NCBI GenBank assembly: GCA_022340805.1
Contig: JAJDNF010000048.1
Coordinates: 1 to 34,319, forward strand
DNA length: 34,319 nucleotides
From: Chromatiaceae bacterium
GTDB lineage: Bacteria > Pseudomonadota > Gammaproteobacteria > Chromatiales > Chromatiaceae
Direction of reading: 5' to 3'
Of this stretch, positions 1 to 7,361 are shown piece after piece; within the stretch, counting starts at the first letter, position 1; each line of letters opens with the position of its first letter. Made by a program: the position numbers and the translations under genes. The notes under the pieces were generated by a model, which did no database searches, had not been told where the DNA came from, and was given only the letters and a program-made list of their open reading frames with translations.

Positions 1-81
1 GCCGGCTCGCCGAAACAACAGGGTGCCGTGCGCGGCACATTAAGCGCTAGAATCGTCTCGTCATTCCATCTTGGGTTAGGG

Positions 82-1566
82 ATGTCCGAAAAATCCGAAA
101 CGATCGCCATTGCTGATCTGATGGCGCAAAGTGGTGTCGGCTTTGGCACCAGCGGGGCGCGCGGTCTGGCGGATGCGATGAGCGATCGCGTCTGTTACCT
201 GTACACAGTCGGCTTCCTGCAGTACCTGGAGCGGACGGGTGCGGTCCATCCCGGTGATGCGGTGGCGCTGGCGGGGGACTTTCGTCCCAGCACCCCGCGC
301 ATCATGATCGCTGCGGCGGCGGCCATCGCCGACCTCGGTTACCAGCCGCTCAACTGCGGCAACGTCCCCAGCCCGGCAGTCGCCTGTTATGCGATGGCCG
401 AGGGGGTCGCCAGCCTGATGGTCACGGGTAGCCATATCCCGGACGACCGCAACGGCATCAAGTTCAACAAGCCGGACGGCGAGATACTGAAAAGCGATGA
501 GGCCGCTATCCGCGAGCAGGTGGTGAGCGTCGACCGCGCGCTGTTCGACGAACTGGGCTGCTTCGGCGAGCGGCCGTCCATGCCGCCCGAGGACAGCACG
601 GCTTATCGCCGATACGTCGCGCGTTATCTGGATTTCTTTCCCGCCAACTGCCTGGCCGGCAGCCGGGTCCTGGTCTACGAGCATTCGGGCGTGGCGGCCC
701 GCGCGCTGACCGATATCTTCGGCGGCCTCGGAGCCGACGTGGTGCGGCGTGGCTACTCCGAGAATTTCATCCCGGTCGACACCGAGGCGGTGCGCAGCGA
801 GGACATCGAGCTGGCCAGGACCTGGGCCCGGGCGGACCGCTTCGACCTGCTGGTGTCGGCCGACGGCGACGGCGACCGGCCGCTGGTCGGTGACGAAACC
901 GGGGAGTGGCTGCGTGGCGACGTCGCCGGCATCCTGACTGCGCACTTCCTCGATGCGGATGCCGTGGTCACGCCGGTCAGCAGCAATACCGCGCTGGAAA
1001 AGTCCGGCTGGTTCGCCAAGGTCGTGCGCACCCGGATCGGTTCCCCCTACGTGATCGAGGGCATGCAGCAGGCACTCGCAGAAGGCGCACGCCGGGTGGT
1101 CGGCTACGAGGCGAATGGTGGCTTTCTTTCGATCACCCCGCTCGAGCTGGACGGGCGCCAGTTGGCTGCGCTGCCAACCCGTGACGCGGTGATCGTTGCG
1201 GTGGCCGTCATCCTGCTGGCGCGCCGTAATGGCGTACCGGTGTCGCAACTGGCCGCGTTGCTGCCGGCGCGCTTCACCGCCAGCGAGCGCCTGAAGAATT
1301 TCCCGACCGAACTCAGCGCGCGCCGCCTCGCCGCGCTGGCGCAAGATGACGCGGCCATCGAGCAGCAGTTCCCTCGGCTTGGTGCGGTAGCCGACGTCGA
1401 TCTCACCGACGGAGTGCGCATCACCTTTGCGGATCAGGATGTCGTTCACCTGCGGCCGTCCGGCAACGCACCCGAGCTGCGCTGTTACACCGAGGCCGGC
1501 AGCACACAGAGGGCTCTGCAGCTGAATGCCGAATGTCTCGGCATTCTGGAGGGCTGGCGTGAATAG
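82..1566 (+). CDS. Phosphomannomutase/phosphoglucomutase family protein
   Basis: Alpha-D-phosphohexomutase, which interconverts hexose 1- and 6-phosphates to supply sugar nucleotides for envelope polysaccharide; acts in the cytoplasm. From the ATG at 82 the protein has 494 residues, close to the usual size of about 450-500. The phosphoserine loop reads TGSHIP with Ser at about residue 117. The metal-binding loop is DGDGDR at about 261-266. An N-terminal FGTSGARGL stretch matches the substrate-entry region, and RPSGNAPELR near the C-terminus matches the phosphate-binding loop of domain 4. An in-frame GTG at 28 would add 18 residues unlike the family; the ATG at 82 fits better and has a weak purine-rich stretch before it. 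Whether mannose or glucose phosphate is preferred cannot be read from the sequence. It may share a transcript with the PilZ gene 56 bp downstream. Confidence 0.9.
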   Translation: MSEKSETIAIADLMAQSGVGFGTSGARGLADAMSDRVCYLYTVGFLQYLERTGAVHPGDAVALAGDFRPSTPRIMIAAAAAIADLGYQPLNCGNVPSPAVACYAMAEGVASLMVTGSHIPDDRNGIKFNKPDGEILKSDEAAIREQVVSVDRALFDELGCFGERPSMPPEDSTAYRRYVARYLDFFPANCLAGSRVLVYEHSGVAARALTDIFGGLGADVVRRGYSENFIPVDTEAVRSEDIELARTWARADRFDLLVSADGDGDRPLVGDETGEWLRGDVAGILTAHFLDADAVVTPVSSNTALEKSGWFAKVVRTRIGSPYVIEGMQQALAEGARRVVGYEANGGFLSITPLELDGRQLAALPTRDAVIVAVAVILLARRNGVPVSQLAALLPARFTASERLKNFPTELSARRLAALAQDDAAIEQQFPRLGAVADVDLTDGVRITFADQDVVHLRPSGNAPELRCYTEAGSTQRALQLNAECLGILEGWRE

Positions 1567-1622
1567 ACCAGGGCAGTTGGCGGCTGCATTTGCGCCTTTT
1601 CCAAACGGAAAGAGGAGAACCG

Positions 1623-1922
1623 ATGCAGGATTTCAGCGAGAAACGCAATTATCCGCGGATGCAGATCGAGTGCCCCGCGAGCTTCCAGATCGTTGACGGC
1701 GCGGGCGGTGGCGCGATCGTCAAGAATCTCAGCGGCGGCGGCGTGCTGATGTGGATCGACCATGACATCGCTGCGGATTCCGTGCTCAGGCTGCAGATCA
1801 AACCGATCAGCGATATCACCCCACCGATGATCGCCGAGGTGCGGGTGCTGCGCTGCATGCCAATTGGCGAGACCGACGGCGGGTTCGCGGTCGCCTGCCA
1901 GATCCAGCGGATCCTCGGGTGA
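1623..1922 (+). CDS. PilZ domain protein (candidate c-di-GMP receptor)
   Basis: Stand-alone PilZ domain of 99 residues. The N-terminal KRNYPR supplies the arginines of the RxxxR switch. NLSGGG at about residues 35-40 is the second half of the motif (usual form D/NxSxxG), so both ligand-contact elements are present. PilZ domains bind cyclic di-GMP and relay it to motility, pilus or polysaccharide machinery; the partner here is unknown. The ATG at 1623 is chosen because AGAGGAG lies just upstream at about 1610-1616; an upstream in-frame start at 1590 would add 11 unlikely residues. The stop codon overlaps the GTG of the next gene (GTGA), implying translational coupling. A pilU lies about 5.5 kb away, but no direct link is shown. 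Confidence 0.87.
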   Translation: MQDFSEKRNYPRMQIECPASFQIVDGAGGGAIVKNLSGGGVLMWIDHDIAADSVLRLQIKPISDITPPMIAEVRVLRCMPIGETDGGFAVACQIQRILG

Positions 1923-2182
1923 GCGGTGTGCTCGGCGAGGTCGTCGCCGAGATCGCGACGGCGCCGCACTCGGCCGCGGCTCTCACCCTGTACGCGCTCG
2001 CCTCCACGTTGGAGTTCGAGCAGGCCGGGTATCTGTTCAAGCTCGCCAAGCTGCGCGATCTGTCAGAAGACCAGCGGCGCCTGGCCTATGGCCTGATGGA
2101 GCTGATGGCGCGCGGTGCGAACCGCGGGGATGCCTGGGAACATGCCAAGCAGGAGATGGATCGTCTGATCAGGAGCAGCTGA
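1919..2182 (+). CDS. Small helical protein coupled to the PilZ gene
   Basis: Unrecognised 87-residue protein. It starts at a GTG whose last two bases form part of the TGA stop of the PilZ gene, so the two are almost certainly co-translated. The sequence is mostly helix-forming and amphipathic, with a hydrophobic stretch (AAALTLYALASTLEFEQAGY) too short and mixed to be a confident membrane segment, then a charged FKLAKLRDLSEDQRRLAYG stretch. There is no signal peptide, no cysteine and no catalytic motif. The overlap suggests it works with or modulates the PilZ protein, but this rests only on context. It converges on the gene at 2198-2869, with 15 bp between them. Confidence 0.72.
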   Translation: MSGVLGEVVAEIATAPHSAAALTLYALASTLEFEQAGYLFKLAKLRDLSEDQRRLAYGLMELMARGANRGDAWEHAKQEMDRLIRSS

Positions 2183-2197
2183 ACGGGCTGGCCTGTC

Positions 2198-2869
2198 TCA
2201 GGGTGCCGCAGGGTTTGCGGTGACGCCCTGCGGCATCACGAAATCGCGCGGCGGCTGGTACTCGAGCACCTCGCGCGCCTGGTCGTCGATCAGGATCGAC
2301 AGCCCGTATTGCGGGTAGAACCAGCTCACCGCCTGTTCGTTTTCCTGCAGCGATGCTGCGGGTTCGCCGAAGCGTGCGCGAAAGAAGTCGGCATCCAGCT
2401 TGCGTGCGCCGGGGATGTAGGTGATCACGCTGAGGCGCCTGCCGGCGTGCAGTTTGGGGGCATCCGCCAATACATATTTCCAGTCACCGCTGGGTGAGCC
2501 CTCGCGCTTGACGCTGCGTTCACGCAGTGCAGCCAGTTCGGCATCGCTGGCCTCGAGGCCGACTACGATCTTGGCCTTCAGCGGCCCGAACTGAACGTCG
2601 CCAAAATAGGCCTCGAGAACCAGCGGCCCGGTGCCCGGCTCGAACACCGCGATGTCTTCCAGGCCGCCGAACTTGGCCATCGCGTCGGCCAGGGTCGCGC
2701 TGCCCAGCTGCAGATCGAACACGCGGCTGCTGCCGTCCGGATTGACCTGGATCTGCCATGGCAGGTCGGTGCGCGGTTCGACCGAATCCGGACCCGGTTT
2801 GGGCAGGAAAACCTGGGAGAGCACCAGGATAAGCGCGACGATCGCCAGAATAACGAGCGGGATCTTCAT
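2198..2869 (-). CDS. Membrane-anchored protein of unknown function, serB operon
   Basis: Protein of 223 residues with one N-terminal hydrophobic segment (about residues 4-22, ILAIVALILVLSQVF) followed by a polar, probably periplasmic domain. No lipobox is present, so it is most likely a signal-anchor protein. The soluble part contains an ordered run of short strands and a repeated W-x-Y type pattern late in the chain (WFYPQYGLSILI), but I recognise no family motif or catalytic residue. Its ATG overlaps the TGA of serB (ATGA), so it is translated from the ycgL-serB transcript. A role in serine synthesis is not implied; the linkage may be only transcriptional. Confidence 0.8.
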   Translation of the reverse strand: MKIPLVILAIVALILVLSQVFLPKPGPDSVEPRTDLPWQIQVNPDGSSRVFDLQLGSATLADAMAKFGGLEDIAVFEPGTGPLVLEAYFGDVQFGPLKAKIVVGLEASDAELAALRERSVKREGSPSGDWKYVLADAPKLHAGRRLSVITYIPGARKLDADFFRARFGEPAASLQENEQAVSWFYPQYGLSILIDDQAREVLEYQPPRDFVMPQGVTANPAAP

Positions 2870-4080
2870 TCAATGACCTCGCGGTCGCGCACGCCGAGCA
2901 GGTAGAGGATGCTGTCCAGGCCGAGGGTCGAGATGCTGTGCCGGGCGCTCTCCCTGACCAATGGCTTGGCGTGGAACGCGACACCCAGGCCGGCGATCGC
3001 CAGCATCGGCAGGTCGTTGGCGCCGTCACCCACGGCAATCGTCTGGCGCATGTCGATGCCGAGCTGGGCGGCCATGCCGCGCAGCAGTTCGGCCTTCTTC
3101 TCGCCATTGACTATCTCGCCCCTGACGCGGCCGGTCAGTCTGCCGTCGATGATGTCGAGCTGGTTTGCCGAGACACAGTCGAGCCCGAAACGTTGCTTGA
3201 GATGATCCGCAAAGTAGGTGAAACCGCCGGACAGGATGCCGACCTTGTAGCCGAGTCGCTTCAGGTTCGCGATCAGGCGCTCGGCGCCCTCGGTAATCGG
3301 CAGGTCGCGTGCGATCTGCGCGAGCACCGCCTCGTCCAGGCCAGCGAGGGTGGCCAGGCGACGCTCGAAGCTCTCGTTGAACGGGATTTCGCCGCGCATC
3401 GCCGCCTCGGTGATCGCGGCCACCTGCGCACCGGAGCCGGCTGCCTTGGCCAGTTCGTCGATCACCTCGCACTGGACCAGGGTCGAATCCATGTCGAACA
3501 CGATCAGGCGGCGATTGCGGCGGAACAGGTCGTCGGCCTGGAACGCCACGTCCACTTCGTCATCGCGCGTGATGGCCAGCAGGTCATGCCGCAGCAGCTC
3601 GGGGTTGGTGGCCTCGCCGCGGATCGAAAACTCGACGCAGGCGCGCCGGTGCGGGTTGGGCGTGCGCAGAGAGAAGCGCCCCGACAGGCGCGTGATCGCG
3701 TCGATGTTCAGTCCATGGCGCGCTACCACGGCGGCCACGTGACTGATATTGGACGCGCTCAGCTTGCGCCCGAGCAGCGTGACTATATAGCGCGGGCGTC
3801 CCTGGCTGGCCACCCAGTGCTCGTAGTCGTCCTCGGCAATGCCGCTGAAGTTGACGCCCAGTTCGTGGTCATGGGCCAGCAGCAACAGTTCTTTCTTCAG
3901 CGCGGCGGAGACGGCGGCATCTGGGATCTCGATCAGAAGTCCGAGGTTCAGACGCTGGTGGATCACGGCCTGGCCTATATCCAGCACAGCGACCTCGTGC
4001 AGCGCGAGCGCCGCGGTGAACGCCGCAGTCACGCCGGGATGATCGTTGCCGCTGATGGTCAACAGCAACAGCTCACGCAT
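2866..4080 (-). CDS. serB: Phosphoserine phosphatase SerB
   Basis: Catalyses the last step of L-serine synthesis, hydrolysing O-phospho-L-serine in the cytoplasm. The 404-residue product has an N-terminal half with two ACT-like domains (MRELLLLTISGNDHPG opens the first, YIVTLLGRKLSA the second). The C-terminal half is a HAD phosphatase: motif I FDMDST carries the nucleophile Asp196 and acid/base Asp198, motif II is in GILSGGFTYF, and motif III is GDGANDLPML. The two-ACT form is usual in Pseudomonas-type and mycobacterial SerB, longer than the single-domain E. coli enzyme. The ATG at 4080 is chosen over upstream in-frame codons because it begins the ACT strand and lies one base after the ycgL stop. 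It overlaps the downstream gene by four bases. Confidence 0.96.
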   Translation of the reverse strand: MRELLLLTISGNDHPGVTAAFTAALALHEVAVLDIGQAVIHQRLNLGLLIEIPDAAVSAALKKELLLLAHDHELGVNFSGIAEDDYEHWVASQGRPRYIVTLLGRKLSASNISHVAAVVARHGLNIDAITRLSGRFSLRTPNPHRRACVEFSIRGEATNPELLRHDLLAITRDDEVDVAFQADDLFRRNRRLIVFDMDSTLVQCEVIDELAKAAGSGAQVAAITEAAMRGEIPFNESFERRLATLAGLDEAVLAQIARDLPITEGAERLIANLKRLGYKVGILSGGFTYFADHLKQRFGLDCVSANQLDIIDGRLTGRVRGEIVNGEKKAELLRGMAAQLGIDMRQTIAVGDGANDLPMLAIAGLGVAFHAKPLVRESARHSISTLGLDSILYLLGVRDREVIE

Positions 4081-4081
4081 C

Positions 4082-4360
4082 TCAGACCGGGTTTCCGTGG
4101 TACAGCTCGGGCCGCAGCTGCGGCGGCATCTGCAGGTGAAAGCCGCGCTCGCGCAGGTTGCTGATGACCTGGTTGACGTCCTCGCGGGCGAGCTTGCGTT
4201 GCGGGCTGAGCTCGAGTTCGATAACCAGCATCGGGTCGCCGAAACTCGCAAGGAGCGCGCTTGGGACACGCTCGAAGGCGCCTTCCTCGGCGAGGAAGAG
4301 ATACATCTCCTGTTTGCGCGGGCTGCGGTACACCCAGCACGGCAGACTGCTCACGGTCAT
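4082..4360 (-). CDS. ycgL: YcgL domain protein
   Basis: Small cytoplasmic protein of 92 residues matching the YcgL family (DUF709): early CWVYRSPRKQEMYLF, central RVPSALLASFGDP and C-terminal RERGFHLQMPPQ are the recognisable blocks. Biochemical function is not established in the family. It is the first gene of a tight minus-strand operon with serB (one base between stop and start) and the anchored protein at 2198. No alternative start is better supported than the ATG at 4360. The promoter should lie in the 134-bp spacer shared with the divergent lipoprotein gene at 4495. Confidence 0.88.
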   Translation of the reverse strand: MTVSSLPCWVYRSPRKQEMYLFLAEEGAFERVPSALLASFGDPMLVIELELSPQRKLAREDVNQVISNLRERGFHLQMPPQLRPELYHGNPV

Positions 4361-4372
4361 CTTCTGTTACCT

Positions 4373-4401
4373 TTGACGTAGGCATGAATTCTATACGTTA
4401 T
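4373..4401 (+). promoter_or_regulatory. Weak sigma-70-like promoter candidate for slp genes
   Basis: TTGACG (4373-4378) is followed after 17 bases by CGTTAT (4396-4401). The -35 match is good and the -10 match poor. It sits in the short divergent spacer between ycgL and the first Slp gene and points toward the latter. The annotation rests on motif and position only. Confidence 0.3.
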
Positions 4402-4494
4402 GGGAAGCGGTTGCCTTGGCCGGTTCTTTAGTCGGGCGAGACCCCCTTGGGCGACCGGAGACTCCGTATCGGCAGGCAGAGAAGGAGGATATGC

Positions 4495-5052
4495 ATGTCG
4501 AGTAGCTATGTGCGCCGTACCAGGCTTGTGCTGCTGTCCTGCAGCCTGCTTGGCGCGTGTGCCACGAATGTACCGACGGGCCTGCGGGAGGAACCGCCCG
4601 GCGCGCCGTCACCCAAGGTCGTACAGGCCGAACCGGAGCGCTTCCTGGATCGCGAGGTGCGCTGGGGTGGCGAAATCCTCGATGTGCGCAACAGCAGCAC
4701 AGCGACCGAGGTGGAGCTATACGGCCGGCCATTGTTCTACGATGCGGAGCCGCGCCCCGACGGTGGCGACCAGGTGCGATTCATTGCCCGAATCGAGGGG
4801 TTTCTGGACCCGGCCGAGTACAGCCCAGGAAAACGCATGACGGTGCGCGGCCGCCTGGCCGAGCCGCTTACCCGCCCGGTTGGCGACTATGCCTATCGTT
4901 ATCCGGTGGTGAACGTGGGCCTGTACCATTTGTGGCCGGCGTATGTGCCCGGGCCAGCCCCGGGCTGGTGGCGCGATCCGTATTACGATCCCTGGTGGCC
5001 GTGGGGTCCCTGGGGCGCATGGCCTTATCGACATTGGCCGTATGGGTGGTGA
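4495..5052 (+). CDS. Slp-family outer membrane lipoprotein with W/P/Y-rich tail
   Basis: Predicted lipoprotein of 185 residues. The start at 4495 has a perfect AAGGAGG six bases upstream (4482-4488). The signal peptide ends in a lipobox (SLLGAC) with the lipidated Cys at about residue 22. The core carries the Slp signature: VRWGGEILDVRN, then GFLDPAEYSPG, then YRYPVVNVGLYHLWP. Slp of E. coli is an outer-membrane lipoprotein induced by starvation and acid. The last 35 or so residues are dominated by Trp, Pro and Tyr (DPWWPWGPWGAWPYRHWPY), an extension I do not associate with Slp. Three bases separate it from a second Slp-like gene, so the two form an operon and probably arose by duplication. 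Confidence 0.88.
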   Translation: MSSSYVRRTRLVLLSCSLLGACATNVPTGLREEPPGAPSPKVVQAEPERFLDREVRWGGEILDVRNSSTATEVELYGRPLFYDAEPRPDGGDQVRFIARIEGFLDPAEYSPGKRMTVRGRLAEPLTRPVGDYAYRYPVVNVGLYHLWPAYVPGPAPGWWRDPYYDPWWPWGPWGAWPYRHWPYGW

Positions 5053-5055
5053 AGG

Positions 5056-5562
5056 ATGCTCGCGAAGGTGCTTCGAATCACGCTGCCGGCGGTGTTGCTC
5101 GGCGGCTGTGCGACCAGCAGTCAGCTTGCGGACAGTGGTCCGACGCCGGAACAGGTCGTCGCCAGCGGTGAGGCCGGCACGGCGGTGCACTGGGGTGGAC
5201 AGATCATTATGCTCAGGAACCTGCGCGACCGGACCCTGGTCGAGGTGCTCGCGCTGCCGCTCGACAGCAGCGGTCGACCGCAGCAAAGCGGCAAGCCACA
5301 GGGTCGCTTCATGGTTGAGAAGGTCGGTTTCCTAGAGCCGCACGAGTACGCGCCTGATCGGCTGCTCGAGGTGCGTGGCCAGTTGCGCGGGTTCAGCAAT
5401 GGCCTGGTCGGCGAGGCCGCGTACCGCTACCCGGTGGTAGTAGGCGACCAGTTGGTGCTGTGGCCGGACCCCGGCCAGGCACCATCCACGGCGCCGCGGG
5501 TCAATTTTGGACTGGGCATCGGCAACTACGGCGGTGGTGTCGGTGTTGGGATCGGCTTTTGA
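5056..5562 (+). CDS. Slp-family outer membrane lipoprotein, second copy
   Basis: Lipoprotein of 168 residues with the lipobox LLGGC (Cys about residue 18). It shares the Slp core with its upstream neighbour: VHWGGQIIMLRN, VGFLEPHEYAP, and AYRYPVVVGDQLVLWP. Its C-terminus is a short Gly-rich tail (FGLGIGNYGGGVGVGIGF) ending in Phe. A terminal Phe is common in outer-membrane proteins, though here it follows a lipoprotein core. The ATG lies three bases after the previous stop, so expression is joint. The two paralogs have diverged strongly outside the core, which suggests an old duplication and perhaps different partners. Confidence 0.87.
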   Translation: MLAKVLRITLPAVLLGGCATSSQLADSGPTPEQVVASGEAGTAVHWGGQIIMLRNLRDRTLVEVLALPLDSSGRPQQSGKPQGRFMVEKVGFLEPHEYAPDRLLEVRGQLRGFSNGLVGEAAYRYPVVVGDQLVLWPDPGQAPSTAPRVNFGLGIGNYGGGVGVGIGF

Positions 5563-5592
5563 CCCACAGCGCGGCTGTGCAGACTCGCCGGA

Positions 5593-6048
5593 TCAGCGCC
5601 GGATCGGCAGCGCGCGGCCCTCGAGGTGCGCGAGTAAGACCATCAGGAACTTGAACAGGGTCGCCAGACGTGGCTGCAGTTCGAGCTGCGCCGAACCGCG
5701 CGCCAGTTTCTTCAGGATCGCAATCCGCTCGTAGGCGTTGTCGATCAGCTTGCCGGTATCCCAGTCGCGGTAGCGCTCGAATTCGCGGATACCGGCATAG
5801 GTGCCGCGCGCCAGGCGTTTTTTTTGCAGGTCACCGATTCTGACGCCCTGTTTGCCGACGGCACGGTACTGCTCGTCCTCGAGGCCGTCGATGATCGCCG
5901 TGTGCGACAGACCTTCGCGCAGGCCCTCGCGCAGGAACGCGAGGTTACGCCGCAGTTCGGCCAGCAACAGCCCCTGCGAGGTCCGGCGCAAGCGGTATTT
6001 CTCGGCCTCCTTGTCATAGATGTTGTACAGGTCCTGGATGATGGTCAT
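5593..6048 (-). CDS. Helical protein of unknown function
   Basis: Unrecognised protein of 151 residues, rich in charged and leucine residues and apparently almost entirely alpha-helical. There is no signal peptide; a modest hydrophobic stretch near the C-terminus (LATLFKFLMVLLAHLEG) may pack internally or against a membrane. Repeated Arg/Glu/Leu patterns in the first third (LLLAELRRNLAFLREGLREG) suggest a coiled coil or helical bundle. It begins 16 bases after the alcohol dehydrogenase stop on the same strand, so the two are likely co-transcribed. It has no catalytic motif I recognise. Confidence 0.75.
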   Translation of the reverse strand: MTIIQDLYNIYDKEAEKYRLRRTSQGLLLAELRRNLAFLREGLREGLSHTAIIDGLEDEQYRAVGKQGVRIGDLQKKRLARGTYAGIREFERYRDWDTGKLIDNAYERIAILKKLARGSAQLELQPRLATLFKFLMVLLAHLEGRALPIRR

Positions 6049-6064
6049 CGACTGAATCCGCGCA

Positions 6065-7261
6065 CTACAGCCTCGCGCGCAGCAGGCCGGCCAGCTCCTC
6101 GTCGCTGACAGGCAAGGGGTTGGTCTGCATGCTGCCGCCGCGACAATTCGCCACCACCCGCGGGATGTCTTGCTCGGTCATGCCGTATTCGCCCAAGCGT
6201 GGCAGGGCGAGACGCGTGGTCCATTCCTCGAGCAGCTCGACCAGGCCGTCTTGTGCCGCCGTCTCGCTGGCGTACATACGTCCGCTCAGCAGGATGCCGG
6301 CCTCGGCATATTTGCGCAGCGCCGTGCTGGCCGGTTCGCGTGCGCGCAGTGCCGCGATGTTGACCCGGGTCGCGGCTGCGACCAGCGTGCCGCAGACCAC
6401 GCCGTGTGGGATCGGGAAGAAGGCGCCGAGCGGCGATGCCAGTCCATGCACCGAGCCCAGGCCACATTGGGCGAGCGTGATGCCTGAACACAGCGAGGCG
6501 TAGGCGAGCTTCTGGTAGCCCTGCTGGGCCAGCGGGTCGGCGCTTGTCCAGGCCTGCCAGAAGCCGTCGCGGAACGCCTGCATGCCGGACGACGCCAGGG
6601 CGTCGGTGAACGGACTGGCGCGCAACGACACATAAGATTCCAGCAGTTGGGTGAAGGCGTCCATCCCGTTGGCCGCGACCAGATTCTTGGGGCAGCTGTC
6701 GAGCAGGCTCGGATCGACGATCGCGATCTCGGCCACCAGACGGTGGTCGCGGAACGATTTCTTGAAGCCGTCCGGGCCTTGACGCGAGAGCACCGCGTTC
6801 TTGGTCGCCTCGCTGCCGGTGCCGGCAGTGGTTGGCACGGCGACGAATGGCACCGCGGGCCCTGCGTAGGGCAGGCCGCGGCCGACCCCTTCGAGGTGAT
6901 CGAGCACGCTGGTTCCGCTGCGCAACAGTCCGGCGATCGCCTTGGCCGCGTCCAACACGCTGCCGCCGCCGATCCCCGCGACCACGTCGATGGCGCTGTC
7001 ACGATGAGTCTCGACCAGCCTGTCGACCAGCTCGGGCGACGGCTCGCCGTCGACGGTTACATGCTGCCAGCTCAGGCCTGCCTCGCCGAGTGCGGCGAGC
7101 AGCCGCGGCCAACGCGGGCTGGCCTGCAGCGAACGCCGCCCGGTGACCAGCAGCAGCCGGCCGCCATAGCCCTTCAATACCTGCGGAAGTTCGTCGAGCG
7201 TGCCGCTGCCGAAGCGGATCTCGGGCAGACGGGCGACCTGGAATGCTTTGTAGGGATTCAC
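6065..7261 (-). CDS. Iron-containing alcohol dehydrogenase
   Basis: Group III (metal-dependent) NAD(P)-linked alcohol dehydrogenase of 398 residues, full length for the family. The dinucleotide-binding GIGGGS lies at about 97-101 and PTTAGTGSEAT at about 143-152. Metal ligands of the fold are Asp201 (in NGMDAFTQ), His272 (SVHGLASPLG) and His286 (PIPHGVVCG). The position four residues after the Asp, His in FucO-type enzymes, is Gln205 here; this change occurs in some subfamilies and may alter metal preference. Physiological substrate is not evident; candidates are short-chain aldehydes, semialdehydes or 1,3-diol oxidation. It heads a two-gene unit with the helical protein downstream. Confidence 0.92.
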   Translation of the reverse strand: MNPYKAFQVARLPEIRFGSGTLDELPQVLKGYGGRLLLVTGRRSLQASPRWPRLLAALGEAGLSWQHVTVDGEPSPELVDRLVETHRDSAIDVVAGIGGGSVLDAAKAIAGLLRSGTSVLDHLEGVGRGLPYAGPAVPFVAVPTTAGTGSEATKNAVLSRQGPDGFKKSFRDHRLVAEIAIVDPSLLDSCPKNLVAANGMDAFTQLLESYVSLRASPFTDALASSGMQAFRDGFWQAWTSADPLAQQGYQKLAYASLCSGITLAQCGLGSVHGLASPLGAFFPIPHGVVCGTLVAAATRVNIAALRAREPASTALRKYAEAGILLSGRMYASETAAQDGLVELLEEWTTRLALPRLGEYGMTEQDIPRVVANCRGGSMQTNPLPVSDEELAGLLRARL

Positions 7262-7361
7262 TGTTCAGGCACGTGGTCAATATGGCGGGACGCCATTATC
7301 ACCCATCGTTCGGCGCTGCGGGACCGATTTTGCCGGCGTGGCCGTGCCTGGGCGGGCAGGA

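Noticed and set aside
1-81. Hairpin GTGCC-N6-GGCAC and TAGAAT as leader or promoter of the first gene
   Set aside because: The stem is short, and no -35 element is found at the right distance from TAGAAT; too weak to annotate.
76-1449. 457-codon minus-strand frame across the phosphomannomutase gene
   Set aside because: Antisense frame rich in His, Arg, Gln and Asp; the plus-strand gene has complete catalytic loops.
2938-4164. 408-codon open frame on the plus strand across serB
   Set aside because: Antisense shadow of serB; composition and lack of a ribosome site argue against a gene.
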